Assembly (NCBI RefSeq): GCF_900129975.1
Contig: NZ_FSRG01000009.1
Span: 41,688-105,687, forward strand
Length of the DNA: 64,000 bases
Origin: Halodesulfovibrio marinisediminis DSM 17456
GTDB lineage: Bacteria; Desulfobacterota; Desulfovibrionia; Desulfovibrionales; Desulfovibrionaceae
Reading direction: 5' to 3'
Under the pieces are notes generated by a model that saw only the letters and a list, made by a program, of their open reading frames with translations, made no database searches and had not been told where the DNA came from. The position numbers and the translations under genes were made by a program. This document shows, piece after piece, positions 55,501 through 62,450 of this stretch (positions are counted from its first letter, which is position 1; each line of letters begins with the position of its first letter).

Positions 55501-55674
55501 GAATCTACTAGGCTGGATTGGCTTGGAGCAAAGCTTATGTCATATGCCCTTAAGCTCCCTAAAAAAGCTCCTGCACAAGCTTGTTGTAAAGATATCGAAC
55601 AACTGGAGAGATTGCTTCCTGTTGAGAAGCAGCGGTTTGGTGATGTGATTTGTTTACTTAAAAGTTGTGCTTAG
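49537..55674 (+). CDS. Giant helical-repeat protein with a PIN-like nuclease segment, about 2045 aa
   Basis: The start is the ATG at 49537, eight bases after TTGGAG; GTG 49528 overlaps that site. Residues about 200-880 are TPR-like helical repeats. Residues about 890-1190 have PIN-type landmarks: KISLDITTIMLLYQMGILND (first Asp), VMVAPNIMFILHRE (acidic residue after the strand) and late VAFDDRFLHSYGW (Asp pair), with an insert of about 200 residues. A beta-rich segment lies at about 1480-1530, and helical repeats fill the rest. This fits the TPR/GreAB-C/PIN type of predicted conflict proteins; the GreAB-C part is not certain. The likely role is RNA cleavage on sensing infection. Monocistronic AT-rich cargo. 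Confidence 0.6.
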   Translation: MPVENLGKLVPAATAVGKAGYKHFTDVKKQLGASELGGQSFATEVLNNHLKTALDRLLELSPDASLWRKAKYFVEERYRVPNFLRQPYVRDWLSSPDVQAAALTAARISLIGSPIDEASLSYLIISLSSHSGENESIVSGTVLTVIKYLSLEVENAIQNRADVAVILERLDEEFQKTNKEQAWPLTSAVSIQAHHSEDAKKELKRILESRFCVSTSTTLDWLKRLEKDVSKTGRLAAAADIKEDIEYWIARIEASAGRIELAKEYLSGTKETQNNISILKALIAISLGTVDEAIGILQKDKTADAYGCLLFILMNYRSEDEALDWFDSLEMGDETFNLAGWLNLLPLLIKNRRCEQIQLFLQSNFLKNFEKYPAMNCMIGNFALCQMFSECFHPSILDGRLIEVVKHAGEGGEQSKYLELASCYFKKAFNQARQLRLGDFLAELDYIQSLLRLIDPKQSSKERERLQSKFKEFPQDLIWLEHILVFSIQVDWERFDKYFEDIMRVRRFTVEELSQHTAVGNHRELYSTVIQEIEDYWIDLSDKDKSFFSPRLIDCYINSREISKAKSALVNYRDLVPDDVLAQLELKFEDVTGDTPVEKALNNYSNNGTIVNLENLIKALQDSNNFDELERYTLELYRVESKVKNALAYVQCAWRNGRGNESLLKFLDKCPELVKMSPMLQFYKASCLYDLGRIVDAKRFFPQLEYCDKTEQTVWLEINIALTLGEWDRVTSIVIRELPELSLYSASFLLFMGNAVVHTAQEEAVKLATAAVKKSSDTQEVLIGAHRIASLAGHDDLASRWIHIAAEMDCESSLIKKVPLSEVVSFVEQSGNDRQRMAKSFQLAEIPVHFFVEEFSLPLSNYYLVSQKCDVRYRGLCPAISLLQHATKAKIKKISLDITTIMLLYQMGILNDVIDYFETVMVAPNIMFILHREHGYVTHHQPSVIEKSKQLIGILSDRVLSVDGFAVPDFLLHEVGLEDAQLLVSAAQRKGFFVHPGKIYQSGSLMDKEAELGEYKDRILPLYCLVEWLFRSAEIDDDIYKEALDFLERNGGKIEDGVVTTNFDDVPIYLDRLSVDYLHQMQLIDAVVNSDLEVFIHPHIYEEWRGYLALENHTQKICRSLKNIRKILQKALAYQKVQFMPRNFSEDDIRAQRYGGVVNAVIHTLSGARELDAVAFDDRFLHSYGWVSDIENNLPILNAYDLLLILKAQGQVTNKDFLKAKKSLYESGWGPFPLDHDELFREISNCKMHDGKLRENAKIKRTRESVNFLLGSSFLTKKERLYIFDNCLISSLNLLHSIWGASLSKDEDVYARASWVLQYIFPPISRVKEFEDDQVKQLELIVERVLQPLFLKPRKCKLDRFKLWCRWVQQEIFNKLLPANASILDAFSKKVAESFVQYSKQLLVENEVADDELLFYKRQLILDALANVPEELANRIYRQEEIITFCHLRFLVHQVGTISHKTLVKAYQSVEKTDRTYLIETLEGDSVEVRYQEEGVLRFSKDSDEPIVDVTGLVYLSKNSAERLSAINNASSMCVFTPPKLVELRELVGKNHTLLGNMLDLIDIISNAPGNFFSKVEKRLQAGEAISSDLLFPSSRQYYEMLIGPVTNAANFDEYLSDTLLPLHDSLLKQDPQRVLSYCLAAAVRNDVVVPACYEYLGDSFFINWIEDKKDDLTPIELLALLSIVSARKNSDCVYSRFMDEAIERLCSESYEIGVDCQFYDIFPQLLSFCLKVIDTQEELFDCPVYWKRLAAFVHCQALLKIVKNYVDHKKFTEWCGSLSAGITTCDFLNFYKEPLWMRIDLSAYSLHAELIGQLNILCNDSSKVGFSQKHKKKVETYFESLSEQTHIKAYCCGPLEGHQKWKYVTGEFEKAYEAINNVISKFVTSRSEIEAVKLITLTFYSRFDEKGLEELVQSISEKPIRYSEYDEKRRYFFVLHSLAGIAGTQTSTELAESLCKGLIAEAPYYDCPEDAKAGLYAILLSAAAYEDESTRLDWLGAKLMSYALKLPKKAPAQACCKDIEQLERLLPVEKQRFGDVICLLKSCA

Positions 55675-56060
55675 TTTTTAGGAAGATAGTTGTTCAATCG
55701 CTACGGGGAAGCATACCGTCTTAAAGCTAAAGGAAAAAGAGTGAAACTAGCAACTCATACTTGTAATGCTTTACAGGTTATTGCTAAATTTTAGCAATTT
55801 GGAGTTTCAGTTGGAAGTCAACAAAAAGTAGGCGTAGTTGTGATTGTTTTTAGAGGCACACTTAAAACGTGCGGTGTGGGCTATTTAACAGGAAAATGTT
55901 GTGGGAAGCGGGTTCTCAACTAATAAAAATTTTGTTTATAAGTGGTTATAAATTATGAGCCTAAAAATGTAATCGTTTATACGTTGTATTTTCTATTAAA
56001 CAGTGATGTTCTGCTTTCTTTCTCATTAGTTTTTAATATCCTAGATAAAGGTTTTATGAT
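55675..56060. other. Intergenic before the TIR-SIR2 gene
   Basis: 386 bases. A plus-strand open stretch without a start (55698-55793, RYGEAYRLKAKGKRVKLA in part) looks like the end of a broken coding sequence, but I cannot name it. The rest is AT-rich and should contain the promoter of the TIR-SIR2 gene. Confidence 0.4.
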
Positions 56061-57377
56061 TTGAATATTTTTATGAGTTATGCCTCAGAAGATAGGCACT
56101 ATGCTGCGCTGTTGGAGAATGCTTTAATTAAAGCTGGCCACAAGATCATTAAAGCTACGGGTAAAGTTAATTCGAGTAAGAGTTTTGCTCAAAAACTGAA
56201 TAGATATATACAAAGTGCGGATGCTTTAATTGTTTTAATTAGTTGGGCAACTCTTAAGAGCAAATGGATTAGGCATGAGGTAGAATCAATGGCTATCCAG
56301 GACTTTTCAACTAATGAAAAGAAAATTATTCCAATTAAATTGGATTCTTCTCCTATGCCTTCTTATTTGACGAACTATGATTACTTAGATTCAACAAGCT
56401 CTGACGGGGTAATTGAAAAATTAATTCAGTCGTTGTCAACAGGGGAAAAAAAGGATGTTTTTGAGAGTGCCTCAGGGGCTAAGGAACAAAATACCTTACA
56501 TTATTCCAAGGAATTGAGTAAAAAATTAAAAACAGGAAGGCTTACTCTGGTTTGTGGAGCCGGAGTATCGATTGGGGCAGGTATACCCACTTGGGACGAT
56601 CTTTTATTTAGACTTCTGAGCTCGATGATAAGGAATGCTTCAGAAGCCCGTTCAATTCCTTTTGATGAGGCTTCTGTGTTTGATTTTCAAAAGGACTATG
56701 CACCTTCTTCCTTAATTCTCGGAAAGTATCTGAAAAATCATTTTGGTGATAATTTTCTTCAAGAAGTAAGAAATTCGCTGTACTTAAAAAAAACAGAACG
56801 GTGTGCTCTAATTGACTCGATAGTTGATCTTTCCCGCCCACAAAGAGCGTCAAGATCACTTGATTCTATTATTACGTTTAATTTTGACTCGTTAATTGAA
56901 GAAAATCTTAAAAGGGAAAATGTACCCTATAGAACCATTTATAAAGAAGGTATGACTCATGGTCCAAATGAGTTGCCTATATATCATGTTCATGGGTATC
57001 TACCTAAGGCTGGGCCGCTACCTAAAGATATAGATATTGTTTTCAGCGAAGACTCCTATCACACTCAATTTATTGAACCTTTTAGTTGGTCAAATTTGAT
57101 TCAGCTAATTAAGTTGAATGAAAACACCTGCCTCTTTATTGGACTTAGCTTCACTGACCCTAATCTTCGCCGTTTGCTTGATGTCGCGAATCGTAAAAAG
57201 GGAAGTTCCTCTCCAGCGCATTATATCATTAAAAAATCTTTATCATCGACCGAAGCTCTTGACGGGATGGCAAAAATTTTTGAGGAACAAGACGCAAGAA
57301 ATCTTGGGCTCAAGACAATTTGGGTTGATGAATATTCTGAAATACCAACCTTTCTTAAAAACATAGCAATAAGTTGA
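56061..57377 (+). CDS. TIR-SIR2 fusion protein, putative two-domain NADase defence effector
   Basis: A 438-residue protein. The TIR domain (about 1-125) opens NIFMSYASEDRHYAALLENA and keeps the catalytic Glu (E73) in SKWIRHEVE. The SIR2 domain (about 150-400) has LVCGAGVSIGAGIPTWDDLL, ITFNFDSLIEE and the catalytic-type His in YHVHGYLP. Both domain families hydrolyse NAD+ in phage defence (Thoeris TIR and SIR2 proteins, DSR-type). Having both in one chain is unusual. The start is a TTG at 56061 behind AAAGG; the next Met (fifth residue) would break the first TIR strand. A bidirectional terminator separates it from topB. Confidence 0.82.
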   Translation: MNIFMSYASEDRHYAALLENALIKAGHKIIKATGKVNSSKSFAQKLNRYIQSADALIVLISWATLKSKWIRHEVESMAIQDFSTNEKKIIPIKLDSSPMPSYLTNYDYLDSTSSDGVIEKLIQSLSTGEKKDVFESASGAKEQNTLHYSKELSKKLKTGRLTLVCGAGVSIGAGIPTWDDLLFRLLSSMIRNASEARSIPFDEASVFDFQKDYAPSSLILGKYLKNHFGDNFLQEVRNSLYLKKTERCALIDSIVDLSRPQRASRSLDSIITFNFDSLIEENLKRENVPYRTIYKEGMTHGPNELPIYHVHGYLPKAGPLPKDIDIVFSEDSYHTQFIEPFSWSNLIQLIKLNENTCLFIGLSFTDPNLRRLLDVANRKKGSSSPAHYIIKKSLSSTEALDGMAKIFEEQDARNLGLKTIWVDEYSEIPTFLKNIAIS

Positions 57378-57386
57378 ACAGGCATG

Positions 57387-57417
57387 AAAGCGGGAAGGAA
57401 TGTCTTCCCGCTTTTCT
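57387..57417. terminator. Bidirectional terminator between the TIR-SIR2 gene and topB
   Basis: AAAGCGGGAAG / CTTCCCGCTTT with a six-base loop. T-runs are short on both sides. It serves two convergent genes. Confidence 0.8.
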
Positions 57418-57429
57418 ATTAATATTTTT

Positions 57430-59526
57430 CTACATCCTAATCGCCTCACCAGGCGTCTCATTATCATCACTTCTTAGCGGATGCTCCTTGTTCTCGCAGA
57501 CCCAAAAGAACGTGCCTTTCTTTTTCTTTGATTCAAAACGGCGCATTACTTTGTCGCAGCCTTCTTCAGGGCATGGGGCTTGAAGAAGTTTTGTTTTTGT
57601 TTGTTTTGTTCCAGGCTTTCCTTTTATGTCTGGAAGAAACACAGGCTTGTCGTGTTCAAAGCAGGCCCAGAAGAATTTACCTTTTTCTTTTTTGGAAGGA
57701 AGCCTTCTGAGTGTTTTACCGCATTCTGGGCAGGGATGCCCTTGTAGCCCTGTGCCGGCTGATTCAGTTATTGGCGTAATGAGGACTGGCAGTAGGTGCG
57801 CTTGATCTGACATGAAGGTGTCGAATTGTTCCGTGCCGGCTGCGATCGCGCTTAGGCGAGATTCCCAGAGCGCTGTTGTGATCGGATCTTTCAATTGTTC
57901 AGGGGTAAGGGTGATAATGTGTTGGCCGAGTTCGGTTGAGATAAGATTCTTTTTATCGGTTTTGATGTAACCGCGTTGTTTCAGTGTTTCGATAATGCCG
58001 GCGCGTGTGGCTTCGGTACCGATGCCTTCATTTTCTTTTAGCGTCTTCTTTGCTTCTGTGTCATCGATAAAGCGGTGAATGCTAGCCATAGCTGCGATGA
58101 GTGTGCCCTCTGTAAATTTTGCAGGGGGCTTTGTTTGTTTCATCTCAACTTTTGATTCCGTACAAGACACTTCATCAGCCTTTTTAACTGCCGACAGCGC
58201 TTGTTCATCCGGTTGTTTGTCAAACGTTGTCCAGCCGGCTTCGAGCGTTGTCTGACCTGTCGTAGACCAAAGGTACCCAGCAACTTCGGACACAATCTTT
58301 TTGGCTTCATAAATGAGAGGAGGATGAAACTGGAGTGCGTAGGTCGTACTGATCAGCTCAAAGAGTTTAGCGTCTTTTTCCGGAAGATCTGCCAGCACTT
58401 GTCCGGTTGGAATGATCCCGTGGTGCGCTGTCACTTTTTTTGTGTTCCAGGCTTTTGATTTCAGTTGAGGATTTGCTGTTTCAAATACTGGAGCAGAGGA
58501 GAGCGCCTGAAGAATGCGTTGAGCATCGTCAAATTGTTCTTCAGGAAGGTAGCGGCAATCAGAACGTGGGTATGTTGTCAGCTTTTTTTCATAGAGACGT
58601 TGGGCAATGTCCAGGACCTCTTTGGCCGACATGCCGAATTTTGCTGAAGCAGCCTTCTGCAGAGAGGATAGGCAATGCGGCAGCGGTGGATGAACGGTCT
58701 TTTTCTGCGAAGTCGCTTCAACGATCGTTCCTGTCTGGTTTGCCGCCTCTTTTGCAATTGCTTCAGCTTTTGCCGTATCAATGAGACGGCCTTCTTCGTC
58801 TAATCCCGTCATGTCTTCAGAGGGCTGGAGCTGGGCTTTGAAAGATCCATTTTCGTGATTCAATGTAGCTTGAACGACCGCGTATTTTTGTGGCTTAAAA
58901 TTAGAGATTGTTTTGTCGCGTGTGACGATCAAGTTTAGGGTAGGAGTTTGTACTCGGCCAAGAGATAACACACCCTGCATTCCTTTAGATCGGCCAAGCA
59001 ATGTCATTGCTCGCGTAGCATTAATCCCTGTCAGCCAGTCGGCTCTGGAACGGGCAAGCGCTGCATGTGAGAGCGTGGCGAAGTCCTTATTGTCCTTCAG
59101 AGAGCTGAGTGCAGTTGTAACAGATTTTTCATCAAGGGATGCAAGCCAGATTCGTTGAACATTTCCCACGTATCCAAAATGCTCAAGCACTTCATCAACG
59201 AGCAGCTGACCTTCACGATCCGGATCACCGGCGTTGACGACAACGTCAGCTTTCTTCAGAAGCTTTTTGATGACGTTGAGCTGCTTAGCAACACCTTTGC
59301 GCGGAAGAACCTTCCATTCGTCAGGTATGATCGGGAGTGCGTTTGCATCCCATTTCTTCCATTCAGGCTTGTAGTCATCTGGGTTTGCAAGCTCGAGCAA
59401 ATGTCCGAAGCACCATGTCACGGTGTCGTCTCCGCAAGTAATGTAGCCTTCGTTTTTTTGAGGGCTGCCTAGTCCTTCGGCAATAGCTCGGCCAAGAGAG
59501 GGTTTTTCAGCTATGAATAATCGCAT
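57430..59526 (-). CDS. topB: DNA topoisomerase III (plasmid/ICE type)
   Basis: A 698-residue type IA topoisomerase. Toprim domain at the N-terminus (MRLFIAEKPSLGRAIAEGLG, later DPDREGQ), catalytic Tyr in KLTTYPRSDCRYLP near residue 317, and two C-terminal zinc-ribbon-like modules (CPECGKTLRR..FFWACF and CPEEGCDKVMRR..FFWVCE). It relaxes or decatenates DNA and is a standard ICE gene supporting transfer or element replication. AAAGGAT precedes the start. It is the most distal visible gene of the leftward transfer operon. Confidence 0.92.
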   Translation of the reverse strand: MRLFIAEKPSLGRAIAEGLGSPQKNEGYITCGDDTVTWCFGHLLELANPDDYKPEWKKWDANALPIIPDEWKVLPRKGVAKQLNVIKKLLKKADVVVNAGDPDREGQLLVDEVLEHFGYVGNVQRIWLASLDEKSVTTALSSLKDNKDFATLSHAALARSRADWLTGINATRAMTLLGRSKGMQGVLSLGRVQTPTLNLIVTRDKTISNFKPQKYAVVQATLNHENGSFKAQLQPSEDMTGLDEEGRLIDTAKAEAIAKEAANQTGTIVEATSQKKTVHPPLPHCLSSLQKAASAKFGMSAKEVLDIAQRLYEKKLTTYPRSDCRYLPEEQFDDAQRILQALSSAPVFETANPQLKSKAWNTKKVTAHHGIIPTGQVLADLPEKDAKLFELISTTYALQFHPPLIYEAKKIVSEVAGYLWSTTGQTTLEAGWTTFDKQPDEQALSAVKKADEVSCTESKVEMKQTKPPAKFTEGTLIAAMASIHRFIDDTEAKKTLKENEGIGTEATRAGIIETLKQRGYIKTDKKNLISTELGQHIITLTPEQLKDPITTALWESRLSAIAAGTEQFDTFMSDQAHLLPVLITPITESAGTGLQGHPCPECGKTLRRLPSKKEKGKFFWACFEHDKPVFLPDIKGKPGTKQTKTKLLQAPCPEEGCDKVMRRFESKKKKGTFFWVCENKEHPLRSDDNETPGEAIRM

Positions 59527-59597
59527 GATGTATCCTTTTTAGTTTGGTGGGATAGAGGGGAGAGGAGCGTCCCGCAGAGTTGCGGGACGCTGAAGTG

Positions 59598-61706
59598 TTA
59601 TTGCGGGATGAGTTCCTGACTTTGTGTTTTGCTGAGCGCTTTGCGAATACCGGCATTCAACTCAACTTTTAGTGCGTTTAAACCGCGCTCTTGGTGAATG
59701 TCGTTGAAGTCGGTGAGTCCTTTTGCTTTCTCTGCTTCAGTCAGCTTTGGTTTAACAACAACTCCACCTACAGATTTTGCTGCTGCGCGAGCCTTGCTGA
59801 TACCAGGATTTTTTTTCTGGGTATGGTCATCGTCTGCAACAAACACGAATGGCGCGTCAGGAAAGGCTTTTTTCAGTTCTTTTGCCACTGGTTCGAGGTT
59901 CCCAGCGTCGAATGCTACTGCGACTGGCTTGTGCGTTGCTTCGTGGATGCTCGCAGCCGTGGCATAGCCTTCGGCAATAAGAAGTGGCTGTTTTGGGTTT
60001 GTGCCTGAATAGTGCGAGATAAGGTGGAACGCGCCTTGTTTCTTGGCTCCAGACTCGAAGAGTTTTCCTTCTGGGGTAATGGTTTGCATTGTTTGGATTC
60101 GACCGCTCGAGTCGCGACCTGGGATAAGCAAGTTGCCGTGCATGTCGATTTTAGTGCCGTGACTTTTTACCCCTTTCTTTTTGAGGTACGGCTGATCTTC
60201 TGGTGCCCAGCCTTTCGCGTTTCTCCATTTGGCATACGCACGTTTTGCGGCTTGTTCCTGTGCTTCTCTGCGCTCTAAGTCGCGAGCCTCCTGCCTCATA
60301 GCAGCGTTGGCTTTTATTTTGGCCATTGCTTCAGGAGAAAGCTTGTGTCCGTTTGCTTTCCAGTTTGTTCGTAGACCGGTTTTATGGTTTTCAATAAAGC
60401 CGGCAGGGCGACCGTCTAGATAACCGGTATACGCACCGTCTTTTTTGTTTTGCTTGCCGCCTTCAACGCGGACTCGCTGAAGTTCGCCGTTCATGATAGG
60501 CAGGCCCTCCACGATCAGACCGGCCTCACGCAATGCTTGAGCAAACTCCTGTTCAGGAGCCATCTGAGGCTTTTCTTCTTTTTGTTTTCCGTCAGGAAGC
60601 CATTGGCTGAGTGATGTCAGATCTGAGCCTTCCGGAGCGTACCAGCTTTTTTTTCTGCCATCCCATTTGGCTCCAAGCTTCTTGGCTGTGTTCTTTTGAG
60701 AATATGGGACAGCAAGGTAAGTCTTTTCTTTAGCCAGTTGGCTAAGAGTTTGCTCAGGCTCTTGCTCTTTGACCTTTTCTTTTGTGATGTTTTTTTCTTT
60801 CTGGTCTTCCATTTTGATACCCTTTTCAAAGCCGAGCATATGACCTTTGATGCGTTCTGCGGTCTGGCAGGCGCGCATAATCTCGTAAGGATCTTTCTCG
60901 AGAGCCTGAATCCAGCTGTCTACGTAGGCGAGGTGTCGGCCGCGATCATATTCAAGACCGACTTCCATGCTGACCATCCAGCTGGCGATTTCAGCATTCA
61001 ATTCCTCTCTGGCATACTCCTGAGTGCCTTTTGGGCCGAAGGTTCGTTCACTGCCTTTCCAGCGTTTTTCATGACCAGTCCAGTGACCTAATTCATGAAG
61101 AGCCGTCGCATAGTATTTGTCCTGAGAATCAAATTTGTCTTTGGGAGGAAGTTTGATTTTGTCTAATGTGTAAGAGAAGAATGCGCGGTCGCGCTGGTCG
61201 TGGCTAATGGATGCGCCGGAGCCTTCGAGAATCGCTTCACTACGTTCGTGCGGATTCCAGCTAACATCCTGTCCTTTCCACTCCGGCATTCCTTCGACTT
61301 GTGTGGCGTGGAACACGCTTGCAAAGCGTAGAATAGGGCGTTCAAGCAGAAACGTTTCTTTCTGCTGTTTTCCTTCCTCATCCAGAATTGGCTTGCCGTC
61401 GTCATCGAGGACATTTTCTTCTTTTGTAAACTGCCAGAAGACGACAGGACGGGATTTAGATCCTTTTTTGATACGCAAACCTTCGGCGTTGGCTTGGTTG
61501 AACGTTACAAAGCGCGGGTCTTCCATGCCTTCACGTGCAAGTGAGACAAAGTTAACACCGCTGTAGACGGTGCCAGAGATGGGATTGAACGGTGGATGGA
61601 ATTCGCCGGCTTTCCACGGCTTTTGCCAAGGCGCAGTGCCTTTTTTTAAGTCGTCGATAATCTGCTCTGCAAACTCCTGATGGAATGTTTTTCTTTTGGC
61701 AGACAT
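59598..61706 (-). CDS. ArdC/TraC-like antirestriction-primase protein (zincin + Toprim)
   Basis: A 702-residue multidomain protein. The N-terminal ssDNA-binding domain (about 5-130) begins FHQEFAEQIIDDLKKGTAPW, the ArdC/DUF1738 opening. A zincin-like metallopeptidase has HELGH near residue 205 in TALHELGHWTGHEKRW. A DUF5710-like module (about 330-370, TYLAVPYSQKNTAKKLGAKW) follows, then a C-terminal Toprim primase domain (LLIAEGYATAASIHEA; VFVADDDH). Such proteins enter the recipient and protect or prime the incoming strand. It is 71 bases upstream of topB in the same operon. Confidence 0.85.
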   Translation of the reverse strand: MSAKRKTFHQEFAEQIIDDLKKGTAPWQKPWKAGEFHPPFNPISGTVYSGVNFVSLAREGMEDPRFVTFNQANAEGLRIKKGSKSRPVVFWQFTKEENVLDDDGKPILDEEGKQQKETFLLERPILRFASVFHATQVEGMPEWKGQDVSWNPHERSEAILEGSGASISHDQRDRAFFSYTLDKIKLPPKDKFDSQDKYYATALHELGHWTGHEKRWKGSERTFGPKGTQEYAREELNAEIASWMVSMEVGLEYDRGRHLAYVDSWIQALEKDPYEIMRACQTAERIKGHMLGFEKGIKMEDQKEKNITKEKVKEQEPEQTLSQLAKEKTYLAVPYSQKNTAKKLGAKWDGRKKSWYAPEGSDLTSLSQWLPDGKQKEEKPQMAPEQEFAQALREAGLIVEGLPIMNGELQRVRVEGGKQNKKDGAYTGYLDGRPAGFIENHKTGLRTNWKANGHKLSPEAMAKIKANAAMRQEARDLERREAQEQAAKRAYAKWRNAKGWAPEDQPYLKKKGVKSHGTKIDMHGNLLIPGRDSSGRIQTMQTITPEGKLFESGAKKQGAFHLISHYSGTNPKQPLLIAEGYATAASIHEATHKPVAVAFDAGNLEPVAKELKKAFPDAPFVFVADDDHTQKKNPGISKARAAAKSVGGVVVKPKLTEAEKAKGLTDFNDIHQERGLNALKVELNAGIRKALSKTQSQELIPQ

Positions 61707-61712
61707 ACACGA

Positions 61713-61925
61713 TTACCTCATTTCTTTGAGGGTTTTTTCCAGCAGCTCACGATTAAGTGGCTTGTCCAGATCCTTGAAGCGCAGCGCTACCTCTTCAAAC
61801 GCGCCCATGTGATCGGCTACGTCCGGATCAACAGGAACGCCTTCATTGAATTCAGCCAGCTCAGTTGCGTCTGAGTCAGACTGCAATGCCGCTTCGTGTA
61901 GGTACTGTTCTGTGGTAATTGTCAT
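61713..61925 (-). CDS. Small acidic hypothetical protein of the tra operon, 70 aa
   Basis: The ATG at 61925 follows TTGGAGTC; an ATG at 61937 in frame lacks a site. The product is acidic (AALQSDSDATELAEFNEGVP) and helical, with no Cys or membrane segment. It ends six bases before the ArdC-like start, so it belongs to the operon. Unknown function; a small acidic protein here might be an antirestriction or regulatory factor, but nothing shows that. Confidence 0.6.
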   Translation of the reverse strand: MTITTEQYLHEAALQSDSDATELAEFNEGVPVDPDVADHMGAFEEVALRFKDLDKPLNRELLEKTLKEMR

Positions 61926-61937
61926 GATTGACTCCAA

Positions 61938-62450
61938 TTAGTTAAAGGTGAAAATGGGAATTACTTTGCGGAGCTTTGATGCATCCACAAGACCAAAATA
62001 TCTGCTGTCAAAACTATTCTTGTTGTGGGTGGAGAGCAGAAGCGCTTTTCCTTCAGGGATGACTCCGTTGTGGAGTTTGCGAGGCAGCTTCCGGCCTTGG
62101 CTGTCGCGTGTTCGGCTTGTGAGAATGAAGAGCATGTCATTCACTTGAATCAAGCTTGAATGAACTGTGACTGAGTCTCCGGCCAGTCCCGAGACTTCCT
62201 TTAAAAGAGGCTTTTGACCTGAAGGGCAGAGAGCACTTGTGCCAAGATAGTTTCGTTCTGCTGAAACAGCGTTGTAGGAATTCTCCGGGGGGAGGCAGAA
62301 GGTTGCCAAGTCACCTCGTGCCGGCGGAGCGCTTTCCAGTTTGTAGAGTCCGATTGGCTCAGAGTGGGTGAGGTTGATCCGATATCCCAAATGAAAGGTA
62401 CTAGTGAGAAGGAGTGTGACGCCACAAACAAAGAACAGAGTTACGCGCAT
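61938..62450 (-). CDS. traF: TraF-like S26 signal peptidase of the transfer system
   Basis: A 170-residue protein with an N-terminal membrane helix (about 3-22) and the S26 motifs: catalytic Ser in NLTHSEPIGLYKL and Lys in PLLKEVSGLAGDSV, then the late GLVDASKLRKVIPIF. IncP TraF cyclises the TrbC pilin, so this protein probably matures the conjugative pilin in the inner membrane. It overlaps the 3' end of the coupling-protein gene by 10 bases, showing translational coupling. Confidence 0.88.
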   Translation of the reverse strand: MRVTLFFVCGVTLLLTSTFHLGYRINLTHSEPIGLYKLESAPPARGDLATFCLPPENSYNAVSAERNYLGTSALCPSGQKPLLKEVSGLAGDSVTVHSSLIQVNDMLFILTSRTRDSQGRKLPRKLHNGVIPEGKALLLSTHNKNSFDSRYFGLVDASKLRKVIPIFTFN

